Assembly (NCBI GenBank): GCA_013365365.1
Contig: JABVXU010000129.1
Span: 62,001 to 126,000, forward strand
Length of the DNA: 64,000 nucleotides
Source of the DNA: Cruorifilaria tuberocauda
Lineage: Eukaryota; Nematoda; Chromadorea; Rhabditida; Onchocercidae
Direction: 5' to 3'
The notes under the pieces: model-generated
What the model was told of the DNA's origin: nothing
Seen by the model: only the letters and a program-made list of their open reading frames with translations
The model's database searches: none
Shown: positions 1 to 11,328 of the stretch, piece after piece
How the letters are laid out: the number at the start of each line of letters is the position of its first letter
How positions within the stretch are numbered: position 1 is the stretch's first letter
Program-made: the position numbers and the translations under genes

Positions 1-752
1 TGGCTTAGTAATAGGCGGTCTGCGTCATTTATTTCCATATTTTGTCATTAATATGAATTCAAAGTTGTCTTCTCATTTTTGATCCTTTAATCCTATTTAA
101 ATATTAGAGATTCACTGATATACGCATAAAATTGCAGAAATTTAAACTATTGGAGGTGTGATCCAGTGTGGTCCACGGCTGATTGAATTTTTTTTCTGCA
201 TGGTTTCTTTTTTCGAAGTTTCCTAAGCTTACATATCTCTGAGTGTTGAAATCCTGTTTAGTTCCCAATGTCCTCATGTCTAAAGACGAACTAAAGTGTC
301 TGCTGAAAGTAATTTAAATGTTTATATTTCGAGCTCTTGCATATTTCAGATATAATCGTGGGAAAGTTGATAGTCAGTTCGATTTCTTGGATTGTTACTC
401 TGCCCGCAGGCAGGTTACGCGTGGTGCTCATTGAAATTGCTCAAAATTCTCACAAATTTTGGCCAGTTTTTAAAAAGCCGTAAAAAAGGCAGAAACGACT
501 TTGGAAACACTTTTCTCGGAAGTTTGTAGTTCATAATTAAATTTTTGAGGTTGTTATCTGAACGAATGTAAAGGAAAGGTGCTTATTGGCTTTTTCATGA
601 TATTGGAATATGTTGTAATTTCCATTCGCTTTTCGAAGCATCTTTGTTCTCTGGTTTTTTGTTCGGGTTATGATTACTTTCATGCATATCCAAAAAATCG
701 TTGATTGTATTTTTGTTTTTCTCGTTTTGTAGACGGTAAAATTGCAGTTAAA
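1..752. other. 5' flank of the KCTD gene, no gene recognised
   Basis: No convincing coding exon was seen. A pyrimidine-rich acceptor-like site ending in TTTTGTAG at about 732 lies 21 bases before the first ATG of the KCTD gene. It could be a spliced-leader trans-splice site or the 3' end of an intron in the 5' UTR. An open stretch on the minus strand across 680-985 is the antisense of KCTD exons 1 and 2. Confidence 0.5.
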
Positions 753-2535
753 ATGGCTTCTGCATCAATTGGGTTGGACGACACGGCATCATCTTCAGAT
801 GATCTTATGGATGAACAGTCTCCCGCTTCCCTACATGCTGTGGTATAGCTTTCATTTAGAAGTTTTGGTGTCAAACTTTTTGGATAATTAGAAGAGTGAG
901 GATTAAATTTTAGATTAGTGGAACAACCATATCCGATATATCTGTCCACCAGTCTGTGTCGGTAATGGATATTGAGCAGGAGCATGTGTTACCGGATGAA
1001 CACAGATTTGATATTGCTTTGTCAAAAATGTGGATACGTTTAAATGTTGGTGGAACGGTTTGTTTCCCATATCATTTTAAGAAAGAAACTGGTATATAGT
1101 ATTTCAGTAAATTTTGTATATGTTTTTCTTAAATTGGTGCGAAAAATCATTAGGAAACAAATTTGAACTGCAGTTAATTTGAAAGTGGCAGAATATTGCA
1201 GATTTTCCAAACTACTCGGCAGACGTTGTGTCGCGAAGCAAATTCATTTTTGGCTCGTCTATGTAAAGAAGACGACGAATTACCTAGTGAGAAAGTTCGT
1301 ACTTTTCACTTCATAATGGGTTGCGACCACAATTAAAAATACCAATCAAACTACCGTTCTTTCAAAAAATGAGGAATATGACTTTCATTGTTGTTTTTGT
1401 AAAAAATATAGCTTAAAAAGTAAGCTCACAATTTGAAAATTTGTTTCAATATTGTAGTTTAATGCTTCATTGTTTTTAGGATGGTACAGGCGCTATATTG
1501 ATTGATCGTGATCCGGAATATTTCGCACCCGTATTGAATTACTTACGACACGGTAAACTTGTAGTAAATAAGAATGTGAGTATCGAAGGTAGGTTTGTTG
1601 TAGAGATTTGACGGCAGTTGATTGTACTGAAATTTTCTCTTAAATAAAGAGTGAGACTTTGCAGGAGTTCTCGAAGAAGCAGAATTTTATAATTTGCCTC
1701 GACTAATTCAGTTATGTACGGAACGATTAGCAGAATTTGGTGGGAAAAAAGCAAAACAGGTTTGTTTGTAGTGTTTACTTTTGTTTGTGGAAGACTGATA
1801 GTCTGTTATTTTCCATAGTCCTGGAAAGTTTATACTATAGTGAAGTTTTTAAGTAAAGCACTTCATAGAATGGTAGGAAAGCCGTCACGAAAAAAGTGGT
1901 GCTAATGCAAAGTCAATGAAGTTATTTATATTAGTAATTCGATTTTAGGAAATTTTAATGAAAAAATTGTTGTAGACTAAACACGTTTATCGCGTCCTCC
2001 AGTGTCATGAAGAAGAATTAACAAATGTTGTGTCAGCAATGTCAGATGGTTGGAAATTAGTTCAGGTTCATGTTTTATTTTGATTTGTGTTGAATATTAT
2101 AAAAGGCGTTGATTATGCTTTGGAAATTGTAAGATTTGTTATGAAAATATTATTTTTCAGCCTGTTTATCGAGTATTTTATTAGAATAAATACACAACGT
2201 TCATAATCTTTTATTTTTTAGCTTATTCCCATCGGACAATTCCAGTACCAAAGTGATATGCAAAGTGAATTCCTCTGTGTTGTTTCTCGAGAATTTCCTG
2301 ACAACGAAATCAAAAATGGAGAGCATACAGATCTCACTGATCGCGTTAAAGCTTTGCAACAGAAGGCTCGCCGTAAGTCAATAATCAGTATCTTTGTCCC
2401 TACCAACCGAAATGTAGGTAGTGTAATTAGTTGCACCGTAGCGATTTTTAATGTTTTTAATCTGTCATAATTCATTCCTGTTAACAATAATAATCTTTAC
2501 AGACCACTAGTGCTGGAAAACGACCCTTCGTTTGA
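753..2535 (+). CDS. KCTD2/5/17-type BTB/POZ protein (Cullin-3 adaptor family)
   Basis: Eight exons: 753-842, 914-1057, 1202-1294, 1480-1588, 1665-1759, 1976-2065, 2222-2413, 2503-2535, giving 281 residues. A Ser/Asp-rich N-terminus is followed by a T1-type BTB fold from about residue 70 (WIRLNVGGT), with [28 protein letters not shown] and LEEAEFYN. The conserved KCTD2/5/17 C-terminal block [13 protein letters not shown] ... MSDGWK and [10 protein letters not shown] follows at about 178-230. Human KCTD5/2/17 have the same order. In that family the BTB forms a pentamer and recruits Cullin-3 for ubiquitination; that function is inferred here. All introns have GT-AG ends. The last intron was placed at GTAGGT (2414), because using the earlier GTAAGT (2373) ends the frame two codons into the last exon. 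That choice adds a short basic tail which may be specific to this lineage. Confidence 0.93.
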
Positions 2536-5508
2536 ATTCAGGAAAGCTTTTTCGCTCGTGCTGCAATAGGAATTTTTTCGTTTGATCTGTATTTATAAAC
2601 AGTTATTAATAGGCATTTAAATTAAACTTTATAAACATTTGTGTCATCCGACTGCCTTTTTTCAAAAAAACCAGTGTACAGTCTCTAGTTTTTAGTTTGA
2701 CGTATAAGGCCTGTTTTGTTACATGGAGTGAGGTACAGCTATGCCGTCAGACCATCGAGATAAGGTTAATCCTTGTGATAGGAAAAAATTTATAAATTAA
2801 CACCACTTGATTGAAATACAAAATGCATTTCTTAGCCGTTGATTGCCAAACACTCTGTTGATTTCGTCTTTTCTTGTGCCGTGTATAGATACTATAGTGT
2901 TATTATTGATGAAATATGTATGTATTTCATCCCGCTTATATGCCTTTTAGTCGCTTTGGTCCATGAAACTTGGTGTAGTCTTTAGTGGGTAAACATTTCT
3001 GCCATTACAAAAGTGTTAAAGTGAATTCATGTCAGCAGATATTTTTCACGGAAAAAGTTAATTTTTAAACGTTTAAAATGATCAGGTTATCATAACTTTC
3101 ATCCAAAAGCGATTATATAGTTGAGCTTCATGATGTAAACCGTTGATTAAATTACTTGTAGCCTTTATGTCTCACTTCATATTTTCTTTCTTTTTTGGAA
3201 TTTCTCGTATGCACGGCCATTTTCGCGCTCAAATTCTGTTGTTTCTGTATTTTTTTTGTTGCACATGAAATGATGGCAAATATTTTCATTTTCATTTCTT
3301 CCACTTCGAAGATTAACCTAAGTTACTAAGTAAGAGGTAAAGCGGAAATTTTGAATGTTTTAAAATTAATTTTTGACCAAAATTTCTGTTGTTTCCTTGG
3401 ATTCTTCAATCATTTGCAGTTGATTTACATTCATTCTTCTAATCAGTTTTTTGATCTGTACTTGGAAGAAATGTTGATCTTATAAATTTTATTGGGTTTT
3501 GAAATATATAACGAATATATGAGAAAAGTAGGAGAAAGACCAGCAGGAAGTACAAATTAATGTGATTCATTTGAGTAAATGCTCAGGTAAAGAATTAGCT
3601 TCAGAAATGACTTAACTATCGTATGTTTAAAATTATGAATGGAAAATTTTTTGTTAATCGTTTTCTTTGACGGAGTGTTTCCAAAAATCAAGAAGTTCGG
3701 CGTTTGTTCAATACGAAGTTTTTTCTTGAGGGAAACCTTGCATAATTTAATGGAAATGCTAACGATGAATTTACGAATTTACATCAGGAACAAACGCCTT
3801 TTATGTGCTCAAATTTGATAGATGTGGCACAAAATTGTCCTGAGTTTTCACAATATTTCTCAATTGCCGTTTTTTGTTACTAAAAGTGATGTTTGTTTCC
3901 CAATTTCAACAATGAAATAAAGTGCAGGAAACGCTGCTTGTGATGATGTATTTTCACGGTTTTCGACAATAAAAATAGTTTACCTCATATCCATTCTATT
4001 GTTATCAAAGTTTGTTAAGTCGATATTTTTTGTGAATCACAAAAAGTGAAAAGCTAATAATATTGTACTCGAATTCATTTAAGATTTTCGGTGACGTTGG
4101 AGGCATGACTGGCTAGTGCTATTAAGAGATTTTCATCAATGTTTCTAACATTATTTTCCTTAGTTTTCAAAAGTTTAGTTCCAATTCTATCAGTTTCATG
4201 TAAAGTCATTGCGGATATGAGACTGGTAAATTCATTTCGTAAGTGATACGTGTCTCCATACAGCTTAATTCTGTAAATGACACGAAAATATGATAGTTAA
4301 GTTTTTCTGTCCATTTCCTTTTCAATCGTTTGACTTTATTTCAACATTTTAACGTAAATAAGGCGTACGTGATATGGATTTGGTGAAAGTAATTGACAAT
4401 TTCCTTTCAGAAAATACGTAATATTGATAATTTTATTGCGTGATGAACTGTATTTTGTTAGGTTAAGGTTTTATTTCATTCATTTTTTGTCCTTTTATGA
4501 TACACATGCAGAACGGGCGTACCTAACTGCTCGCCTTAAGTTCTTCAAATAAGAATGATGAATATGATGAATAGTTTTTAATCTTTTTATTTTGAGTAGT
4601 GTGTCGATTACTTGAATTGAAAATTAGACATGGAAAGGTTTAGCTCAAAACGTATGAGCACATCTTAAACGTTTTATGTAAAATAGGATGTAAAACTGGA
4701 ATGAAAAATGTTGGAGATTTTATAAGATGACGCAAATTCATCTAATGGTTTGATTCATTACGAGATGATTTGAAATTGGTTGTGATTCAATTATCCATTA
4801 GTTATTTTGCGCTTGTATAATCTTTTCATTGTGTGTTTTTCATTATTTTTATCATCCACTTGTTATTTTTAATTATTTGTCTTTTTCCGTTTTGTGGTAT
4901 TCGATTTTTTCCCTTCCCAATCCGTTGGTAACAGGTTTGCATGAATGGATTAATTTATTGTCCTTTCATTCCTGCCGTTGTATGAGCATCGGAAGGTTTC
5001 TTGCATGTTCCCTACAAGCAATCGCAACTGACAAACGTTGAAAATTGATTTCTGTGTGAAAAAGGACATCGGAAAAGTTGTAAAATTTACTTTTTCTTAT
5101 TTTCGCACCATAATTAAGAAGTCAAGTAATCTCGAAAATTTTGTCTCTTTTTAGGATTTGTTAAATTTATGTTGTTTCGGGTAGTTATGATATCATTCAA
5201 ACGGTCATCATCGTGCGTTTTCAAATGAACTTTTGTGAGCACGAATTTCCTTTTTTTTGTGTTCATAGACCATAAAAATAATGAAGAAGATAGGCAGAAG
5301 TATACACACCTTTCAAGGGAAAGCCCATAGTTAAAAATTTTCTTTAATTGATCATTCATTTTATTATGTATTGAAATATAAAGAAATTACTGACGTTAAT
5401 GATCAATGGTTATAAGAATTACTGATTCATTCATCGTTTGCTAAATACGTCAAATTTATACTCATATATTAAGCTTTTTTAGAAATTTCATTAACGAGCT
5501 AGTTTGTG
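2536..5508. other. Intergenic, no gene seen
   Basis: About 3 kb of AT-rich sequence between two plus-strand genes. Open frames here are short and have no recognisable motifs, splice-linked partners or codon pattern like the neighbouring exons. An acceptor-like GCTTTTTTAG at about 5473-5482 lies 27 bases before the next start codon and is a candidate trans-splice site. Confidence 0.6.
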
Positions 5509-6838
5509 ATGGAGAAGCTACGAAGAGTAGATGATGCTGGTGATAATCGATGGGCGGAACTGGTACGCTTGAACATTTTTGTGTTTAATGTCAGAATTTT
5601 TTTTATTTGATGATATTACATTTTTAAGATGTTCAGTCACCTATGCTGAATCAGAAGTTGTCTTCTACGAAAAGCAAGATCTTTTTACAAAATTCTGGGC
5701 TTTGAAGTTTTTAATTTGAATTTTCATTGATTTTAGCAAGAACGATTTGTTTCGGAAGCACGTGATAAAGAAGCTGATGTTTTATTTCTAGGCGATGATC
5801 ATATAGCCCTACTCGAACAATCAATGGTAAATTGTTGCTTCTTTAAACTTATATTTATGATCCAGTTAGAATTATTTAAATTTTGATTGTTAATGATCAT
5901 TCTTGAAAATATTTTTCATTTCAGATATATCGAGAAAATTTAGCCCCACTGCATTGCTTGTGTTTTGGGGCTTTTGGCGATAAAATCTCCAATTTATCGT
6001 GGAGGCTTGAAAATAATATTTTGGAAGGCTTGGATCCCAAGGTATGACATTTCGCTAGTTTTTTTAATCGGTTTTTATCATTTGAAGTTTTGCAGGTAAT
6101 TGTTGTATCAATTGGTAATTCGGATTTCGATCTAACTGAGGAACAGATGTTAGAGGCCCTAAAAGGTGTCGCTGGAACCATTCGAAAGCAAAAACCATCA
6201 GCAAAATTGTATTTTATGGTAATTTCTTATATCTGGCATTAATTTGCTGTATTAGAAAATTGCATATTAATTTAATTGTACTTTGTTGCTGCAATCAGAA
6301 TCGAAGCGATTGAGAGCTGAACATTTTGTCGTGAAAAATGGATTTAAGTATTTTAGTTTGGAAAAAAGTGTTCTTTAAATCAAGTTTTCATCTTGCAGAA
6401 GCTTCTTCCATCGGGAAGAAGACCGAACAAACGTCGTGAACTCGTGAATCGAATCAATGAAAGTTTGGAAAAGGTGTTAAAGGGTATGGCGGATGTGATC
6501 GATGTGGAACCGTCCATACAGGGCATGTTCATTTCGTTCATTTCTGAGATATTTAATTTTTGATGTTGTATCTCATCTATTCGACAGCCTCTTTAAGTTC
6601 AGTCATCGAGACTATATTCTAGAATTTAAGCATCAAGAAATTTTCTAAATCTTGATGTAATTATTTATGATATATATATATATATATATATATCCTTAGA
6701 GTCTTATTTTTAGGTACGAATGGTCAGATTGAATCTCATTATATGTTTGATTATGTTCATCTCACTCAAGAAGGTTATCGGAAAATTTATGAGCCGGTTC
6801 TAGTTGCTGTAAGCGCTGCGCTTAATCCAGATCCATGA
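5509..6838 (+). CDS. PAF-acetylhydrolase 1b catalytic-subunit (alpha1/alpha2) homologue, predicted inactive
   Basis: Six exons: 5509-5562, 5737-5826, 5925-6041, 6096-6218, 6399-6522, 6714-6838, giving 210 residues. The order matches PAFAH1B2/PAFAH1B3 (SGNH hydrolases): DVLFLGDDH in block I, then WR.N..PLH, FGAFGDK, PKVIVVSIGNSD, LLPSGRRPNKRR and the closing DYVHLT motif. In the mammalian enzymes block I reads GDSM with Ser as nucleophile. Here that position is Asp39 (GDDH), and the block II and III oxyanion positions also differ (GAFGD for GIGGD, GNSD for GTNN). Asp182 and His185 of DxxH are kept. I infer a pseudoenzyme, perhaps acting as a structural partner of LIS1, which binds this subunit in other animals. 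Exon 5 needs a GC donor at 6523. Length is close to the usual 229-232. Confidence 0.92.
6523..6713 (+). other. GC-AG intron in the PAF-AH-like gene
   Basis: The frame joins correctly only if exon 5 ends CAG-G and the intron starts GCATGT. This gives a Gly codon across the junction and restores the alignment into TNGQIES..MFDYVHLT. The nearby GT donors either shift the frame to a stop or delete a conserved beta-strand. The acceptor is TTATTTTTAG. A (TA)n run lies inside the intron. Confidence 0.75.
6670..6693. repeat. (TA)12 microsatellite
   Basis: An uninterrupted AT dinucleotide run inside the last intron of the PAF-AH-like gene. Confidence 0.95.
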
Positions 6839-7739
6839 TTGCATTTACGTCATAAAAAAATTTTTTTGTCGCTTTGTAGTTCCACACTTCTTTCGTTTAC
6901 ATTTTCACGCTTCATTCTGTTACAAATGTTATATTCATTCAGCGTAGGTCATCAATTTTTACTTTTAATTAAAAGATGATACAATATGTAATCATATTTT
7001 ATATTTCAAACATGTAATAACACACGCTTTAGGTAACTGGAATTTTGCTTTCATAGCGACGAATTGAAGAAGTGCACTTAATGTAAGTTAATAAATATTG
7101 TACTCTGCTTTTTTTGAATCCTTAGGGAATGCTATTTTTCTAATTGAAAGCTTTAACTAAAATTTATTTTTGTATTATAAAAAGTCTGATATTTTTATTT
7201 CTCTTTAGTCCGAATTTTCGTTTCTTTCTATTCCCTTCCAATGACGTTTTGTGAAACACTACTGTGATCTCGCTTTCTGGTTTGGCCCTATGATACTGTT
7301 GTAAGATCATCCAAATATATACCAAGCCATACGTAATTTTTCTGTAGCTGTGAAATCTTTTAAAAAATACTTCCTGCGATCCTAATGTTTTTTCCGATTT
7401 GTTTGTACTGATGATAACTGATTCTATCAGTGGCTTCGTCATTTCGCTTTATTTATGCAGAACATATACTATTTATTCTACAGCATTAAACGAGCTTATG
7501 TTCCGTTGAATGTTCTGCTGCATAAATAATGTTTAAAAATCTTGTTTATTGTAGTCATTTGGTGCAAATAGTATATCAGCAAGAGGAGTAATATCCTTAC
7601 TTTTAGGTATTATTTTGTGCATAAAACAATGCAAAATATTTCCTGTTTTCTCCTTAAATTGTTAGAAACAGTTGGAGTTTTGTTTTTTGTCAGAAACATG
7701 TTGATTTCATTCCTTCGGTATTAATGCACTTAAATTTTG
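6839..7739. other. Intergenic, 3' region of the PAF-AH-like gene
   Basis: AT-rich with no gene recognised. An AATAAA lies at about 7090-7095, some 250 bases after the stop codon, and could be a polyadenylation signal. The minus-strand open frame at 7164-7442 has no family resemblance or splice context. Confidence 0.5.
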
Positions 7740-8988
7740 ATGTTGGCTTCGGTAATTCTGGTGTCTACCAGAGGTGTACGGTCACTCAATCCTCATTACT
7801 TCCGACCACCTTGGCCGATATTCTCGAAGGTATTATATTTTTATATTTTTTAAAAAAGGTTTCTATTATTCAGTTGATAAGTTCATTACAGTTTAGGTGG
7901 TTTTTTTGTTTATTCAAAAACAGTTGCAACTATTTATCAATTTATTTAAAATACGATATCATTGCTCTTTAAAATTCTGGATAAAATTGCGATTAAAATC
8001 TTAACTGGAGAAGGTTGCTATCATCATAATTTATGATGAACTTCAATAGACTCAAGGATGGCGAAAACGAGGTCCCACAATACATGAACGTTATCAACTT
8101 CCTGGACAGGATCGCGAGTTCCCAGAATTGTCACCAAAATTCAAGAAGCAAAATCCGAAAGAACTATATAGTAGGTTGCTTTTAGATGGTGGTTATCATG
8201 AGAAAGAAATATTAAACTATTTGCTATTAATTCATCTGATCAACATCTGTTATTTTTAGAATATACTGGTGTTCAAGATGTTGGTTATGTCGACCCGGTC
8301 ACTGAGGAATTTGTTCATGTTGAAGAAATGTATCCAGAGTTAGTTGTGCCGGATTTACGAGGATTTCGTCTATGTCCCTATGTGTCATATCGAACCGATT
8401 CTGAAATTGAAAAGAGGTAAATTCCGTACGCGTTTTAAATTATATTGATTCTTTTATAAGAGAAAGCCTTGACATATCTTTAAATCGCATTTTTAAACTC
8501 CACACTTCTGTAATAATGTGCCAGTTATCTGCATAAGTCAAAACTACTTTCTTTCCATAATTTAAATGAGGCTTTAATCGGTTTTCAGGAGAAAGAAATT
8601 CGAAAAACTAGTAGCAAAGTATGGTAGTGAAGAGGGTGCTGATTCCGTGGTATTCGAAGGTGAGAAGTGGCCTCCGCCGAAGACCACACCTCGGTTTCTG
8701 TTTGATATCCATTATGCACCATTAATAAGGTTTAAATTTCCACCATCCTATCTTTTTCACATTTATTTTGTAAACCTATATCACTGTATTTATTTTTTTG
8801 TTATGAAAATTTGTTGGAGCTGGACATATAGCCACGCGGTTTTTTCAGTTGATTATTGTTCAAAAATTCAAATTTCTTTCTCGAGGAACTTTATTTGAAA
8901 TCCATATTTTAGGCAGATGTATAACGATGGGGAGTATTTTACGGACATCACAGTAAAAAACGAGATTCATGTTGATAAATCCAAGTAA
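7740..8988 (+). CDS. mrpl-41: Mitochondrial ribosomal protein L41 (mL41)
   Basis: Five exons: 7740-7829, 8050-8170, 8260-8416, 8589-8729, 8913-8988, giving 194 residues. The first exon encodes an Arg-rich, acid-free N-terminus (MLASVILVSTRGVRSL) typical of a mitochondrial presequence. TQGWRKRGPT follows. The diagnostic block YPELVVPDLRGFRLCPYVSY lies at about residues 95-114 and matches the EFVVPDL.GFKL.PYVSY core of human MRPL41. The protein is a large-subunit component of the mitoribosome. It is longer than human MRPL41 (137 residues) because of an inserted segment before the core and a longer, Lys/Glu-rich C-terminal half ending in a run toward DKSK. The longer open frame at 7724-7972 reads exon 1 in another frame and is a shadow. 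Confidence 0.9.
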
Positions 8989-9687
8989 TTTTAATGCTTT
9001 CGGTGTTCTTTTTAGTTATATATTTCGTATTGAATTCACTATCTTTTTTTGATGATGGTTCAGCACAAGTATGACTTTACTTCGATTTATCATCTGCCTG
9101 TAGTCACTGTTTTCTTACTTATCACTTATTAATTACTTAAAAATTCTCCTATTTCTTTTCCGAACTTTGATAAGTCACTCTCTACTATTATGGATACAAT
9201 GCTAGAAGCTCACAGAAATTTTCTTTCTACTTTTTCGAGGAATGTTATGAATATTTTTATTGGTATTAATGAAAAACTCAAAGAAGACAATTATAGGATT
9301 TCAGCGTTCTAGTTCATTCATAATTTTTTGAAGGTTTTGCCGTTAACTTGATATGAATGCTTTTTATATAACGGGGAAGTTTAAGCGCGAATCTCATTTT
9401 TCTTAAGCTCTAGATAGAAAAAAAATTTATATAGAGTTAGTTTAATAGCAATGTAAGGTTTTTCACCGAATGTTTTATAAACAGGATGATTCAGATGTAT
9501 TTTAGAATCATACACGAATCACTCGAAATGAAAAAAGAAAAACAACATATTTTTTTGATTTTGTCGTACAGATCATATTGGTTGTTGTAAAAGCAACTTG
9601 AAGAAAGAGAAAAAAAACTGGGTTTGAGAAGGTAAAGTATGCGTCATGCAAACATAGCTTCATGTCACAGAAACTGATTATGCAAAT
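8989..9687. other. Convergent intergenic region
   Basis: Lies between the 3' end of the plus-strand mrpl-41 gene and the 3' end of the minus-strand small heat-shock gene. It is AT-rich and no further coding exon, RNA gene or clear polyadenylation signal was identified. Confidence 0.5.
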
Positions 9688-11328
9688 TCAGTGTTGAATA
9701 GCCAAATGTGGTAGTGGTGCTTCAACCGTCAAAACACCATCCGTACTCAGCGTACTGCTGATCAATTCTGGATTTGTTCCACGGGGAAGCATGAACTCCT
9801 AAAACTAAATATGTTATTAATCCAGAAAATGCTGATATAGGTAGGATGTGTCAAAATTAATATAAGCTCAGACCGGATTAACAAAACTAAACTACATATA
9901 AGCAGTTAAAGGAAATATCGAAACCTGATTATATTCTCTGAATACAGCACGTTGCGGTGTTTTTTCTTCATGTTTAGCATGAACCAAAAGTCGATTATCA
10001 ACCGTTTTCACTGTTACTTCCTCCGGCTTGTATTGTGCAACATCAAATCTGAAACAGAAGCTGAGATCAAAATGACCGTGATTCCTCAACATGGTGGAAA
10101 ATGAAAGCTTTCCTAAAACATATTCCAGGATCCTCAAAAAAATTTCCTAAACTACAATATAAAGATCACCATTATTTAAAGGTCAAACTGTATACGTCAT
10201 GATTGATAGAATTTATTCTGGAGCATTCAACACGTGACAAATTAATAAATAAACCTAAGTCTGAGAGTTTTTCCATCACTTTCATCTTTGATAAGTGGTG
10301 ATTTAAGATTTTCCAAATAAGGGTCGTAAGTTGGTCGGATGGACATCATGTCCGGTCGCGCAAAACCTCCCTCATTGCGGAACATGCTGCTTGGTGGTGG
10401 GCCACCACCCTGCAACTCTAATTGATTAAGAAAGCATGATGCATATAAGAGGAAATTAACTATAGAAAAAAGGGTTTTTTTCAAATCCACTAAAAAAATC
10501 ACTGCGCTGGGGTGGATTACCTGTGTTGAAGACGATTCATAACGTCTCGATTCTTCGCGATGATACGTGGTGGAACGATTATCCGCTTGTGATCCTTGCT
10601 GTGGTGGCGTATATCCTACAAAACCATACTGCCAAGCATATTGATTCCAAATACATTTCATGTTTTGGAAGAAACTGTTTTGTTTCTGAGAGAATATGAA
10701 CTTAGATGCTACTTTTCCGGTAGTCTTCTCGTGCTTCCTTATTTACTTTCTTTTTTTGCAGTTATATTTTTCTACACGTTGTCGAATATGCATAAAATGA
10801 ATATTTTTAAGTACAAATACAGAAAGCATTTGTTGTTAACATAATTAAGCTCAAAATTGAACTAGATGAGTCTTCTGTAATAAGCTTTACTTCAGATGTA
10901 CCGTGATAGGGCTTATATATATTTATCAAATCAGATAAATAAAATACCAACCGAATGACTAAGCAATTAACTGTAATACAATCTTAAAACGTATCTAATG
11001 TTCTGTTTCTTCCCCCACCAACCTTTCCAATGATTTAGATTAAATATAAATAGAGTTGGAAACTCCAACATGGTCAAAACCATTGTTCATGTTCAAAACT
11101 TTCTTCTCCAATGCATGGGTATAAAAAGTATTTTGCTCATCCTGTTGGACTGTCTTCATTCACGTATTAGAAAAAAAAATAAATACCTTCAAATTCTCGC
11201 CTTAAACGTTTCATCTCTTCTTCTACATGTCTCATTTCGGTTTCAAAACGTTCCCGCATACTTCCAAACTCAGTATCCAGTACTGAATAATTACTCGGTG
11301 TAACGTCTATTTTTCTTTCTCTCTGCAT
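9688..11328 (-). CDS. hsp-25: Small heat-shock protein (HSP20/alpha-crystallin), HSP-25 type
   Basis: Five exons, in order of translation: 11328-11187, 10615-10521, 10409-10255, 10048-9925, 9798-9688, giving 208 residues. The N-terminus is a charged helix (RERFETEMRHVEEEMKRLRR). A Gln/Ser/Tyr-rich linker and a Gly-Pro patch come next. The alpha-crystallin domain runs from about residue 120: LRLRFDVAQYKPEEVTVKT, LVHAKHEEK, FREYNQEFMLPRG and the signature LSTDGVLTVEAPLP. This order fits the nematode HSP-25 / filarial p27 type of chaperone, linked in C. elegans to body-wall muscle; that role is family knowledge. The ATG chosen (11326-11328) follows an acceptor (TTGCAG) by 18 bases and the frame stays open up to that acceptor, so a longer isoform with an upstream exon is possible. 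Confidence 0.9.

Noticed and set aside
2373..2380. GTAAGT as donor of the seventh KCTD exon
   Set aside because: A strong donor by sequence, but joining it to the last exon gives a stop after two codons, while GTAGGT at 2414 keeps the frame to a normal end. It may still be used in an alternative transcript.
7724..7972. Plus-strand 82-codon open frame starting MHLNFDVGFG
   Set aside because: It overlaps mrpl-41 exon 1 in another frame. The alternative frame from 7740 gives a mitochondrial presequence and splices in phase to the conserved core.
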